Shown in pieces: positions 41,323 through 50,894 of a stretch of DNA of 64,000 bases. Position numbers and translations under genes: made by a program. The notes below the pieces were generated by a model. It was given only the letters and a program-made list of their open reading frames with translations. It searched no databases and had not been told where the DNA came from. Each line of letters starts with the position of its first letter. Position 1 is the first letter of the stretch. The DNA is taken from positions 124,001 through 188,000 of the forward strand of contig JAZNGM010000001.1 in assembly GCA_045576455.1 (NCBI GenBank). The letters run 5' to 3'. Origin of the DNA: RGIG4034 sp045576455. GTDB lineage: Bacteria > Bacillota > Clostridia > Lachnospirales > Lachnospiraceae.

Positions 41323-42051
41323 GTGAGAAAAAAGGATAAAACATTACCATACGAAGAGGATGATATAATTGTTCTTGACAATGTAGTTAAGGCATATTCC
41401 TCCGGTTTGCCGGCGATAAATGGTATCAGTCTTAAGATAAAAAAAGGAGAATTTGTTTTTATCGTAGGCGACAGCGGTTCCGGTAAATCGACCTTGATTA
41501 AGCTTCTGCTAAGGGAGATTCTTCCGACAGAAGGAGCAATTTATGTAAATAAGCAAAATGTGGCACGTCTGCGCAGAAGAAAGGTGGCAAAATACCGCCG
41601 TAAAATCGGTGTTGTATTCCAGGATTTCAGATTGTTGAAAGACAGAAACGTATACGATAATGTTGCATTTGCACAGCGTGTAATCCAGGTGCCGACAAAA
41701 GAGATTAAAAAGAATGTTCCGCGTGTGTTGTCTATGGTCGGATTGGCAGGAAAGTATAAAGCAAAACCGAAACAGCTTGCAGGTGGTGAGCAGCAACGTG
41801 TTGCACTGGCAAGAGCGCTGGTTAACAATCCGCCGATTTTGCTTGCGGACGAGCCTACCGGTAATCTTGACCCGAATAATTCATGGGAAATTATGAAACT
41901 GTTTGAAGAGATTAACGAAAAAGGAACAACCGTATTGGTTGTTACACATAACCGTGAAATCGTAAATGCAATGCAGAAAAGAGTTATTGCCATGAAAAAA
42001 GGTGTCATCATGAGTGACATGGAAAAAGGAGGATATGTGGATGAGGATTAG
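41323..42051 (+). CDS. ftsE: Cell division ATP-binding protein FtsE
   Basis: A 242-aa ABC-type ATPase. Walker A GDSGSGKSTLI, Q-loop VFQDFRLLKDRNVYDN (typical for FtsE), signature LAGGEQQRVALARAL and Walker B LLADEPTGNLDP. With FtsX it couples ATP hydrolysis to activation of peptidoglycan hydrolases at the septum. GTG start at 41323 after GAGGAG. It overlaps ftsX by 11 bp. An extended N-terminus (KKDKTLPYEEDD) precedes the ABC fold. Confidence 0.96.
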   Translation: MRKKDKTLPYEEDDIIVLDNVVKAYSSGLPAINGISLKIKKGEFVFIVGDSGSGKSTLIKLLLREILPTEGAIYVNKQNVARLRRRKVAKYRRKIGVVFQDFRLLKDRNVYDNVAFAQRVIQVPTKEIKKNVPRVLSMVGLAGKYKAKPKQLAGGEQQRVALARALVNNPPILLADEPTGNLDPNNSWEIMKLFEEINEKGTTVLVVTHNREIVNAMQKRVIAMKKGVIMSDMEKGGYVDED

Positions 42052-42955
42052 TACATTTTTTTATGTTCTCAGACAAGGTTTACGAAACATATTCCGGAAT
42101 AAATGGTATTCTCTTGCATCTGTGGCAACGATAGCAACCTGTTTGTTTTTATTTGGTGTATTTTATTCGATTCTTATTAATTTTAGCAATATTATCCACA
42201 ATGCAGAGAAGGATGTAAGTATAGTAGTATTTTTTGAGCAGGGAATCAGCGATGCCAAGATTAAGTTGATTGGCGATGAAATTAAAAACCGGAAAGATGA
42301 AGTGGCAGATGTAAAATATGTTTCTGCCGAAGATGCATGGGCAGAGTTTTCTAAGGATTATGTAGGAACGAAAGAAGAAGTAGACGCTACTTTTCCAAAC
42401 GGTGATAATCCGCTGGCAGACTCAGCTAACTATCAGGTCTTCTTAAAGGATGTATCCAAGCAGGGAGAACTGGTTGCCTATATCCAGTCTTTGGATGGGG
42501 TGCGCCAGGTGCAACGTTCAGAGCTTGTAGCGAATACTTTATCGGGAGTTAATTCCCTGGTGGGTTATGTGTCCCTTGCCATAATAGGATTGTTGCTTAT
42601 AGTATCCATCTTCCTTATCAGTAATACGGTAACCATTGGTATTTCTATCCGTAAAGAGGAAATTGGAATTATGAAATACATAGGCGCGACGGACTTCTTT
42701 GTACGTTCACCATTCATAATTGAGGGTATCATTATAGGCGCAATTGGTTCAGTGTTACCACTAGGTGTCATATACTATGTATATAGCAATATTACGGCGT
42801 TTATCGCTTCCAAGTTTGCGGTATTGTCCTCATTGCTTGCGTTTATTGATGTGAGCGAAATATTTAAAACATTGATGCCGCTTACTATTATTATTGGTGT
42901 GGGAATTGGATTCATCGGTAGTTATACAACAGTTAAAAGACATATTCACGTATAG
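42041..42955 (+). CDS. ftsX: Cell division membrane protein FtsX
   Basis: A 304-aa protein with four transmembrane helices: one near residues 20-40 (FRNKWYSLASVATIATCLFL), an extracytoplasmic loop (about 50-165), then three near 170-300. The N-terminal RQGLRNIFRNKW and SNTVTIGISIRKEEIGIMK are FtsX hallmarks. ATG 42041 sits 8 bp after AAAGGAGG; ATG 42035 is too close. The loop is expected to contact the downstream hydrolase. Confidence 0.96.
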   Translation: MRISTFFYVLRQGLRNIFRNKWYSLASVATIATCLFLFGVFYSILINFSNIIHNAEKDVSIVVFFEQGISDAKIKLIGDEIKNRKDEVADVKYVSAEDAWAEFSKDYVGTKEEVDATFPNGDNPLADSANYQVFLKDVSKQGELVAYIQSLDGVRQVQRSELVANTLSGVNSLVGYVSLAIIGLLLIVSIFLISNTVTIGISIRKEEIGIMKYIGATDFFVRSPFIIEGIIIGAIGSVLPLGVIYYVYSNITAFIASKFAVLSSLLAFIDVSEIFKTLMPLTIIIGVGIGFIGSYTTVKRHIHV

Positions 42956-42978
42956 TCTTAATGAAAAGGATGATAACA

Positions 42979-44196
42979 ATGAAGAAAATAGTACGGAAAA
43001 TCAGTTTCGGCTTGGTTCTGATTATCATAGCTTGCTTATTCAGCCCGTCTGAAGACAGTACGGCTGCTCTTACCAATTCGGTTATTAAAGGGAAAGAGAA
43101 TGAAATTAAAGAAGCAGAGAAACAGATTAACAGTATTAAAAACGGAATAACGAAAGTAGAAGATATTCTGGATGGTTTACAGGACCAGAAAAAGGACCTG
43201 GCAGCGTATATTGTGGCAATTGATAACAGTATGACTGAGGTTCAGGATAAAATAGATGATTTGTCGGTTCAAATAGAAGAACAAATTGCTATGGTAGAAG
43301 CGACCCGCCTTGAACTTGAGAATGCCATTAATGTAGAGAAAAAACAGTATGCCGATATGAAAGAACGTATCCGTTTCATGTATGAAAGCGGGGTTACGTT
43401 GTATTTAGAGATATTGTTTTCGGCAGACAGCTTTTCTGACTTCCTTACACGTACGGAATATGTAACCAGTCTTACAGACTATGACAGAAAGATGCTTTTT
43501 GCTTATCAGGATACGGTTGAGCTTGTTGAGATGACTAAGCTTGAACTGGAAGCTAAGGAAGCACTGCTTGAACAGGCAAAGGCAGCACAGGAAGAAGAAC
43601 TGGTAGCTTTACAGCAGCTTCAGGAAGCAAAACGTAATGAGCTTAATAAGACGAATTCGGATATTTTGACGGCGAAAGAACAAATAGATGATTATGAAGC
43701 TGAACTTCAGGCAATGAAGGATACGATTGAAACCCTTGAAAAGGAAATTGAAGAAGAGAAGAAGAAACTTCTTGCAGCACAAATCAGGTATGATGGCGGT
43801 AAGTTTGTATGGCCGATTAAAAAATATACCCGTGTAACCAGCGAATACGGCTGGCGAAATCATCCGACGTTGGGCGTGCCGCAGTTCCATAACGGAATTG
43901 ATTTGGGTTCGGCATACGGTACACCGATATATGCGGCATATAATGGTAAAGTTGTAGCAGCATCATATACGTCTGTCATGGGTAAATATATAATGATTGA
44001 CCACGGTGACGGTATTTATACGGTATATATGCATTGCTCCAAACTGCATGTAAAGCAGGGAGATATTGTAGTAGCGGGTGAGACAATTGCCGGTGTTGGC
44101 TCGACAGGAAGATCAACCGGTAACCACCTTCATTTCAGCGTCCGCGTTAACGGACAATATGTAAGTCCATGGAATTATATTAAGGAGCCAAAATAA
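42979..44196 (+). CDS. Coiled-coil M23 peptidase, probable FtsEX-activated wall hydrolase
   Basis: A 405-aa secreted protein: signal peptide (about 1-30, FGLVLIIIACLFSPS), a long coiled coil (about 35-270, EIKEAEKQINSIKN, then heavy Glu/Lys heptads) and a C-terminal LytM/M23 domain (about 280-400). The zinc residues are present: HNGIDLG and HLHFSV. It is thus an active enzyme, unlike E. coli EnvC, which only activates amidases; in layout it resembles PcsB-type partners of FtsEX. ATG 42979 follows AAAGGA; the earlier ATG 42961 has no site. It lies directly after ftsX and supplies the wall-cutting effector. Confidence 0.9.
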   Translation: MKKIVRKISFGLVLIIIACLFSPSEDSTAALTNSVIKGKENEIKEAEKQINSIKNGITKVEDILDGLQDQKKDLAAYIVAIDNSMTEVQDKIDDLSVQIEEQIAMVEATRLELENAINVEKKQYADMKERIRFMYESGVTLYLEILFSADSFSDFLTRTEYVTSLTDYDRKMLFAYQDTVELVEMTKLELEAKEALLEQAKAAQEEELVALQQLQEAKRNELNKTNSDILTAKEQIDDYEAELQAMKDTIETLEKEIEEEKKKLLAAQIRYDGGKFVWPIKKYTRVTSEYGWRNHPTLGVPQFHNGIDLGSAYGTPIYAAYNGKVVAASYTSVMGKYIMIDHGDGIYTVYMHCSKLHVKQGDIVVAGETIAGVGSTGRSTGNHLHFSVRVNGQYVSPWNYIKEPK

Positions 44197-45483
44197 ATGT
44201 ATGATGTAAATAACGAAGAAGAGTTAGAATGCGAAGCTGATAAAGAAATCGCTCTGGACCGGATGAAGAGAGAACGTAAAGGCTTATATTGGAGCGGTCT
44301 TGTAACAGGACTTCTGGTTTCTTTCCTTTGTCTGTTTGTTATCATTCTGGTAGACAGGGCAGGCGAAATGGGGAAGAACCGGACTTCGGATGTCAGCCTG
44401 AATGAATCACCTGACGAACAGGAAATCATTAATGAGAAGGTCAAGACTCTTCTTGGTGTGGTGGAAGATTATTACTTAGAAGAGTATGACAAGCAGGACT
44501 TGATTGAAGGAATGTATGGGGGACTCATAGAGGCGCTGGGTGATCCCTATTCTGTTTACTATACACCGGAAGAATTAGATGCCCTTATGAATCAGACGCA
44601 GGGTATATATTACGGAATCGGTGCATATATCGGTTTTGATACTGATAAGAATATGTGCTATATTTCAAAACTTATTAAAAATTCACCGGCTATCAACAGC
44701 GAACTTCAACCCAAGGACTGGATTGTTAAGGTCGACGGAGTCGATACAATCGGTATGGATTCTTCCGAAATAGTCACCTATATCAAAGGTGAAGAGGGCA
44801 CGGAGGTTGTAATTACCGTTATGCGTGAAGGAAGTGAGAATTACATTGACGTTCCCGTAAAACGAGCTAAGATTAAGAAACTGACCGTAGAACACGAAAT
44901 GCTTGAGAACAAGATTGGTTATATTGAAATTACGGAATTTGATGATGTAACTTATCAGCAGTTTATGGATGCGTATAATGCTTTGAATGAAGACGGAATG
45001 AAAGCACTGGTTCTCGATTTACGTGCCAATCCGGGCGGCAATGTATCTACGGTATGCATGATAGCAAGAGAGATGCTTCCGAAAGGATTAATTGTATATA
45101 CGGAAGATAAAAATAAAAAGAGGGTAGAATATACCTGTCCGGGTAAAAATGAGATTCAGATACCTATGGTGGTGCTTGTGGACGGTAACAGTGCCAGTGC
45201 ATCTGAAATTCTTGCAGGAGCCATTAAGGACTATAAAAAAGGAACGCTTATGGGAACCACTACTTATGGCAAGGGTATCGTACAGAGAGTTATTACCATA
45301 AGTGATGGTACGGCAATTAAGCTGACGGTAAGTAATTACTTTACCCCAAAAGGAAATTATATCCATGGTGTAGGTATCGCACCGGATATTGAAGTACCAT
45401 GGGATTACGAAAAATATGCGGCTGACGGAACAGATAACCAAAAGCAGGCGGCATATGAGTATCTTTTGAATGAAATTAAATAG
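44197..45483 (+). CDS. S41-family C-terminal processing peptidase (CtpA-like)
   Basis: A 428-aa membrane-anchored protease. A transmembrane anchor near residues 30-50 (LVTGLLVSFLCLFVIILV), a helical region, PDZ domain (about 120-200), then the S41 core with catalytic Ser in VDGNSASASEI and Lys in TTTYGKGIVQ. Such enzymes cleave C-termini of secreted proteins, often wall hydrolases. ATG 44197 immediately follows the M23 gene stop; AAGGAG lies within that gene's end. The position suggests control of the M23 hydrolase. Confidence 0.93.
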   Translation: MYDVNNEEELECEADKEIALDRMKRERKGLYWSGLVTGLLVSFLCLFVIILVDRAGEMGKNRTSDVSLNESPDEQEIINEKVKTLLGVVEDYYLEEYDKQDLIEGMYGGLIEALGDPYSVYYTPEELDALMNQTQGIYYGIGAYIGFDTDKNMCYISKLIKNSPAINSELQPKDWIVKVDGVDTIGMDSSEIVTYIKGEEGTEVVITVMREGSENYIDVPVKRAKIKKLTVEHEMLENKIGYIEITEFDDVTYQQFMDAYNALNEDGMKALVLDLRANPGGNVSTVCMIAREMLPKGLIVYTEDKNKKRVEYTCPGKNEIQIPMVVLVDGNSASASEILAGAIKDYKKGTLMGTTTYGKGIVQRVITISDGTAIKLTVSNYFTPKGNYIHGVGIAPDIEVPWDYEKYAADGTDNQKQAAYEYLLNEIK

Positions 45484-45505
45484 TGTGCATAGATATGAGG
45501 GACAT

Positions 45506-46957
45506 ATGAAGAGAAGGATTGTTGGTATTGTATCAGTGTTGATTATGTCGGGTTTTCTGATGACAGGATGTGAAGATACAAATCAATCTGAAGATGTTTC
45601 ATCTCAGAATAGTTTCAATGGAAAAGAAACAGATGAAGTGTTGCAAGAAGATGCATCTGATGAATTGAAGGATACGTCAGATGGAATGGAAACATTCGAA
45701 GGAACGGATGTTTTATCACACGAAAAAGAAGAGAATTCAGAGCGTACAGATGCCCGTGAAGAAACCGGAACTTTGGGTGAAGAGGAAAAAAACGGAGAGA
45801 ACGTAAATGCAGGTGATGCCGGAAAAGCGGATGTAATCGAAAACGGTGATGAAACCGGAACATCGGAACAAAACCAAGCACCGGAAGTGGATACGATAAG
45901 CATATTACTGGAACCGTTTTTTTACGAACAAAATGAGACGGGGTATACAATTCTTGATATAAAGAAACATAGTTTGGAAGAAATAATTATCCCGGATATT
46001 GTGACCCGGATTGAGGGATTGAATCTGTATGGAAATGGTAGAGTGAAAACGGTGGTTATTCCTGATTCGGTAAAACATATTGATAATATTAATTTTTCTT
46101 CCTGCCGAAAGCTTGAGAGTGTTATTTTCCCTTCACGTGTAGAGTATATGGGAACCTATAATTTTGCGTTTTCTGCAATTAAGAAGGTAGTGTTTCCGGA
46201 GGGGATGACTGCCATTATACCAAGTTGTTTTTATAAATGTACATCACTAACCGAGGTTATACTTCCGAGCACGTTGACGGAAATTCGGGGAGAGATACAA
46301 AAGATAGGAAGTGGCGGAGCGAGCTATGAAGGTGCATTTTACGGGTGCACTTCGTTAAAGAATATAACGTTGCCGGACGGCTTGAAAATAATCGGAGTTG
46401 GAGCGTTTGCAGAAACAGGGCTTGAAAAAATTGTGCTTCCGGATTCCGTAACCGAAATAGGTGAAGCGGCATTTTGGTGTGCGACGAATTTATCAAGTGT
46501 TACTTGGTCGAAGACTCTTCGTACTATAGGAAGCAATGCTTTTCGTGAGACGGCTATTACAGAGTGTCGTATTCCGGACGGTGTTACTTTAATTGATTTT
46601 CAGGCATTTATGGATTGTAAAAAGTTGACATATATCTATATTCCCGGAACAGTATCAAAAATTGGTTCGGACCCTTTCTCAGGGTGTGATGAGTTACAGG
46701 AAGTTTATATCGGTAACGGAGTTACCGCTTTACCATTTAATACATTTGGAATGGCAAAAAAGATGAAAAAACTTACGATTCCGGCATCTGTTACCAGTAT
46801 TGGAGAAAGTAATTGGCCGGGAGAAGAGGTAACCATTTATACACCTGCCGGTTCTTTTGCGGAATCGCATTTTTCTAAATTGGCAGGACCTTATTACAGG
46901 GATAACGGGAATGGAGAATTGGTTCCTTACTATCATTATAGTTTTGTATATGAATAA
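45506..46957 (+). CDS. BspA-type leucine-rich-repeat lipoprotein
   Basis: A 483-aa surface protein. A lipoprotein signal with lipobox LMTGC (Cys near residue 22) is followed by a 100-residue acidic, Ser/Asp/Glu/Thr-rich linker, then BspA-type (LRR_5) repeats of about 23 residues, each with IPDSV or LPxSLT-like loops (for example VVIPDSVKHIDN, VILPSTLTEIRG, IVLPDSVTEIGE, LTIPASVTSIGE). Such repeats mediate binding to host or other cells. ATG 45506 fits the signal; the longer frame from 45470 overlaps ctpA and lacks a site. A terminator follows. Confidence 0.88.
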   Translation: MKRRIVGIVSVLIMSGFLMTGCEDTNQSEDVSSQNSFNGKETDEVLQEDASDELKDTSDGMETFEGTDVLSHEKEENSERTDAREETGTLGEEEKNGENVNAGDAGKADVIENGDETGTSEQNQAPEVDTISILLEPFFYEQNETGYTILDIKKHSLEEIIIPDIVTRIEGLNLYGNGRVKTVVIPDSVKHIDNINFSSCRKLESVIFPSRVEYMGTYNFAFSAIKKVVFPEGMTAIIPSCFYKCTSLTEVILPSTLTEIRGEIQKIGSGGASYEGAFYGCTSLKNITLPDGLKIIGVGAFAETGLEKIVLPDSVTEIGEAAFWCATNLSSVTWSKTLRTIGSNAFRETAITECRIPDGVTLIDFQAFMDCKKLTYIYIPGTVSKIGSDPFSGCDELQEVYIGNGVTALPFNTFGMAKKMKKLTIPASVTSIGESNWPGEEVTIYTPAGSFAESHFSKLAGPYYRDNGNGELVPYYHYSFVYE

Positions 46958-46967
46958 TGTTAATGAG

Positions 46968-47004
46968 AAGAGACTGCTTGAGTTAATATCAGGCAGTCTC
47001 TTTT
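46968..47004. terminator. Terminator between convergent LRR and GH115 genes
   Basis: AGAGACTGC pairs with GCAGTCTCT around a 15-nt loop, followed by TTTAAAT. Both flanking genes point at it, so it can serve either. Confidence 0.8.
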
Positions 47005-47016
47005 AAATAGTCTATA

Positions 47017-49860
47017 TTATTCGTAGAAATAGCTTTCCTTCGGTCCCAGATAAGATGGCAGCAGTTTGGTGTTAACAGGATGAAGCACTATGCGCTCCAG
47101 AATTATGGTAGGGCTTACACCGTAGAAATATAATTTGTTAATACCTTTCTTACATTTGACAACGGCCTCGGCTTTTTTGATATTATCATGTGCTTCGTGA
47201 GACCATTGCGCGCTTTGGAAGAACTGCCTTTCAGGCTGTTTTACCGTGTTCAGTAATGTGGGCTGTTCTAAATTAATGGAGTAACCGATGTAGTGAATGC
47301 GTTCATATACAACAGGTGTAGTTGCGGATAAGAAGAATTCAATATTATATTCGCCATCCTGTTGTGCCATGAATTCATACATTACATACGGTCTTTCGTT
47401 TTCTTCGTAAAAATCGGCGGTAACGGGATATACCTTGATGGCACTGCCGGTTCTTCCGTAAGGAGTAAGCGTATGGAAAGCACCTTTTGCCATATCTTTC
47501 TTTTCTTTATAATGTTCGGCATTAATAGCTATATAATTGTCGGTTTCCAAAAATGTACACGGCGGTAGATTGTCGGGTCTGTTGCATGCTTCGACGGTTA
47601 CTTTGGCAACCCCATAACCTATGTGTGTTATGGTAAAATGTCCTATGGCATGTCCTGTTATGAGCTCCCGGTGTATTTTTAATCGTATTCTTTCTGACAC
47701 CGTTACCACTCCTTCGGTACTTGAAAAACTTATAAAAGGACAATCGGAATCTATACGGTATTCCACCGGTTTATGGCTGGCGCACGCAATATCGAATTCA
47801 ATAAATCCGACATCCGGCCGTAATCCGTCAAGCCATGTTTGCGGGGCACTTGTCCAGGCAAGTCCGGTCATATAACGGGTATCATTTACTCTTGATACAA
47901 TCATTCTTGATTCATTTGCCGGGTGAACATAATGCCGGATAGGATATTTGTTATCTTCATCGTTCCAGTTGGTAAATCCGATATGTTCCGATAAGCCGAA
48001 GCCATAGAAGAAACCATCATCAACAGCGTGATATTCATCTGTAAGTTCATAATCTGTCATAAAGCATTTATTAATTTCTTCCGCTAAAAGGTTGGCACTA
48101 ATTCTGTTCTGTTTGGCATATAGATGGTTTTTACCGGTTAAAATCCACATTTTCATCAGATTAGCTGTTCCGCAGGCCGGATAATGTACCAAAGATAAAT
48201 AAGCGGCCATGTTTTCCGGTTTGCAGGAATCATGTAGTTGCTTACAGGTATCAAGAATGTTCTGCGAGATTTCTAATATATCATCCGCTTCGCCAAAATG
48301 GACAGGGTGATATATCGTATCATTCATAATTTCATGCTTACGTTTGGCAAGTAACTCTGTGTATGCCCATAAGATTTTGTTGACGTCTGCCTGCTCAGCT
48401 TCCGTAAAAAGATTGCCCAAATTCTTTTTTGTCCATTCGGTTAGATATTGCTTTGTAATATTGGCATCTTGACCGCCCCATTTATCAATATCGTAAGCAA
48501 GGTCGAGGAAAAATGACAATCCCATTTCCTGTGTGCCTATATCGCCGATATTGGTTACCCATATTTCCTGTACGCCATATTCATAAGCGCAGGTCATCTG
48601 TTCCCATACTTTAGGAAGATAGGTAGAGCCTATCCATTGGAAAGAATAAGGACCGCCATGCATATCCATGTGATAGTACATTCCGTAACCGCCTTTGTGT
48701 GAACGCATTTTTTCTGTAGGCAGTGTTCGCGTTGCACCGACATTATTGTCACTCAGCATTAACGTAATACCATCCAGTTCGGGGTCATTAATGAGTCCTG
48801 GTACTTGTGCATTTCCGTAGAAAAACTCTTCAACCTCGGTAAACAGGACAATTTGACGGGGTACTTTATCTAAGTCTTCATTAATGGTTTCTTTTATAAG
48901 TTGGTTTTGGCAGACTAATACATTTTTAAGCAGTTGGATGTTTTCTGCAAGGGTTGCTTTTTCCATAATGGCAGTATCATTTTCACCGCGCATTCCCATA
49001 GTAATGACGTTCTCAAATTCTCTGTTGCGGATAAGACCATCTCTCCAAAATTGTGTTATACCATCCGGATTTGCGATAAAATCCCATGCATCTTTGTAGA
49101 TGGAATCTTTACCACGTACCAGTCCGTATTCTGCTCCGCTTCTCATACAAGGTTCATGATGCGAGGTACTCATGACTACACCTAATTCATCGGCAAGTTC
49201 GGCACTTTTTAGTCCGGGACCATCCAGATTAAAGTTGGAATTCCACATGGCAGGCCATAAATAGTTACCCTTTAAACGTAGCAGCAGTTCAAAAACTTTT
49301 TCATAGCAAAGAGCGTTTGCATCGCCAAAATGGGTTTTTGCCCAGTTGCCGAAAGCCGGCCATTCATCGTTTATAAAGAAGCCTCTGTATTTAACGGACG
49401 GTTCTTTAGAAACACCTTCGATGGTTTCGCTAAGAATGATTTGTTTTTGCTTTTTGGGCCATACATGGTTCCAGTTAACTAAAGGAGATACACCTAATAG
49501 TTCCGAAAGATGAAAAAGACCGTATATAGTACCGCGTTTATCGGAACCTGCTATAATAAGCGCGTTTTCAATGCCTTTTGCCGGATGATTAAGAAGTTTT
49601 ACAGAATAGACTTCCCGTTTTCCTTCTATTTCGGCCAAATTAATATGACCTTCGGATGCAAGCCCTGCCAAAATAGTACTATGGCCGACTGTGCCGTAAA
49701 TAATGATATTTTTGGCAGTGCCTTCGTAATAAGTTTGTGGCAATGCACCGGTAATAAGCTCTATATCTTTTCTGACATAGTCAGCTACTTTCTTTACACC
49801 GGGTAAGGTGCTTTCTTCTTCATAGAATAACAAATCGGCGTCTACAATAAATTGCTTCAT
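47017..49860 (-). CDS. GH115-family alpha-glucuronidase
   Basis: A 947-aa glycoside hydrolase of family GH115, which cuts alpha-1,2-linked (4-O-methyl)glucuronic acid from internal xylose units of xylan. The N-terminal region (IIIYGTVGHSTI, LIIAGSDKRGTIYGLFHLSE) and the barrel (YRGFFINDEWPAFG, RLKGNYLWPAMWNSNF, ELGVVMSTSHHEPCMR) are family-typical; a C-terminal beta-sandwich extends to 947. No signal peptide is present, so it acts in the cytoplasm, unlike secreted relatives. It is divergent from an AraC regulator. Confidence 0.9.
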   Translation of the reverse strand: MKQFIVDADLLFYEEESTLPGVKKVADYVRKDIELITGALPQTYYEGTAKNIIIYGTVGHSTILAGLASEGHINLAEIEGKREVYSVKLLNHPAKGIENALIIAGSDKRGTIYGLFHLSELLGVSPLVNWNHVWPKKQKQIILSETIEGVSKEPSVKYRGFFINDEWPAFGNWAKTHFGDANALCYEKVFELLLRLKGNYLWPAMWNSNFNLDGPGLKSAELADELGVVMSTSHHEPCMRSGAEYGLVRGKDSIYKDAWDFIANPDGITQFWRDGLIRNREFENVITMGMRGENDTAIMEKATLAENIQLLKNVLVCQNQLIKETINEDLDKVPRQIVLFTEVEEFFYGNAQVPGLINDPELDGITLMLSDNNVGATRTLPTEKMRSHKGGYGMYYHMDMHGGPYSFQWIGSTYLPKVWEQMTCAYEYGVQEIWVTNIGDIGTQEMGLSFFLDLAYDIDKWGGQDANITKQYLTEWTKKNLGNLFTEAEQADVNKILWAYTELLAKRKHEIMNDTIYHPVHFGEADDILEISQNILDTCKQLHDSCKPENMAAYLSLVHYPACGTANLMKMWILTGKNHLYAKQNRISANLLAEEINKCFMTDYELTDEYHAVDDGFFYGFGLSEHIGFTNWNDEDNKYPIRHYVHPANESRMIVSRVNDTRYMTGLAWTSAPQTWLDGLRPDVGFIEFDIACASHKPVEYRIDSDCPFISFSSTEGVVTVSERIRLKIHRELITGHAIGHFTITHIGYGVAKVTVEACNRPDNLPPCTFLETDNYIAINAEHYKEKKDMAKGAFHTLTPYGRTGSAIKVYPVTADFYEENERPYVMYEFMAQQDGEYNIEFFLSATTPVVYERIHYIGYSINLEQPTLLNTVKQPERQFFQSAQWSHEAHDNIKKAEAVVKCKKGINKLYFYGVSPTIILERIVLHPVNTKLLPSYLGPKESYFYE

Positions 49861-49910
49861 TCGGATACCTTCCTTTCATCAGATAACTTCTTTTTATAAT
49901 TTGAGAATAT

Positions 49911-49960
49911 CACTGCAAAAGTATCATTAATATGTGTTTTGTGCCAATAACATTGCAAAA
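49911..49960. promoter_or_regulatory. Direct repeats in the GH115/AraC divergent region
   Basis: CACTGCAAAA at 49911-49920 and CATTGCAAAA at 49951-49960 match at 9 of 10 bases and start exactly 40 bp apart (about four helical turns). This fits half-sites for an AraC-type dimer. TATAAT at 49974-49979 is a likely -10 for the plus-strand regulator. Confidence 0.5.
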
Positions 49961-50018
49961 TGCGACTTTTTTATATAATATAAAAATAGTTGAAGCATTA
50001 TGGGAGGAGTGATGCGCA

Positions 50019-50879
50019 GTGGATGACAGATTACACATATTCAGTCAAATTGGTAGTGTGGTTACATGCGAGTATAAGTATGCTGGTTTGGGAAGCTGGA
50101 AAACGCCTCCGATACATAATCACGACGGATATGAAATACTGGTGTTTTTGGGTGGTAATGTCAGGGCTTTTACGGAAGTTACGGATACGGTTTTGAAAAA
50201 AGGGGATGTGTTATGTGTTGCGCCGTATTTTTTTCATGGGGTAGAGATTTTTGAGGAAGAGACCTATGAAAGGTTTCTGATTAATCTGCCGGAGAATTTG
50301 CCGGACAGACTCAGCAGTAAGGATACGAATCTTAACCGATGCTTTAGCTATGAAGGTGAGAACAAGCTACCGCTGATTCACCTTGAAGGAGAGCGTCTTC
50401 AAGAACTTATTGGCTATTGCATTAATCTTGAGAAAATATGTAAGGGAACAGGGACAGCGTTTGGGAGGGATCTTCTAAGAGATTCACTAATCACACAGAT
50501 ATTGGTAATGTTAGGACAGGAATGTCGTAAACATATTGAGATAACAGAGGGGATTATGCCCCAATTGGTTACGGATACCTTTTCCTATATACAAGCGAAT
50601 ATAGCAGAAGATAATCTTATTCAGAAATTGTCGGATTATCTGCATCATAACAGAACATATATTGGACGTTGTTTTAAAAAAGTAACCGGGATTACGGTTC
50701 AGCAGTATATTATTGCAAAACGCATTGCACTTGCGCAGGAACAGCTAAAACAAGGTGGATTTCCCACGCAAGTCTGTTTTGCATGCGGCTTTAATAATTA
50801 TGCTAATTTTTCCCGTACTTTTTGCGATAAAGTAGGGGTATCGCCTAAGGAATACCGGAAGCGATATCAAATCAGATAG
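50019..50879 (+). CDS. AraC-family transcriptional regulator
   Basis: A 286-aa regulator. N-terminal cupin sensor (PPIHNHDGYEILVFLGG, then LKKGDVLCVAPYFFHGVEI) and two C-terminal helix-turn-helix motifs (LSDYLHHNRTYIGRCFKKVTG; FACGFNNYANFSRTFCDKVG). GTG 50019 follows GGGAGGAG. It is divergent from GH115 and convergent with CE15, so it likely governs this xylan-side-chain module. The inducer is probably a small sugar or uronic acid. Confidence 0.92.
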   Translation: MDDRLHIFSQIGSVVTCEYKYAGLGSWKTPPIHNHDGYEILVFLGGNVRAFTEVTDTVLKKGDVLCVAPYFFHGVEIFEEETYERFLINLPENLPDRLSSKDTNLNRCFSYEGENKLPLIHLEGERLQELIGYCINLEKICKGTGTAFGRDLLRDSLITQILVMLGQECRKHIEITEGIMPQLVTDTFSYIQANIAEDNLIQKLSDYLHHNRTYIGRCFKKVTGITVQQYIIAKRIALAQEQLKQGGFPTQVCFACGFNNYANFSRTFCDKVGVSPKEYRKRYQIR

Positions 50880-50894
50880 TATTGCGGCTTTTTA

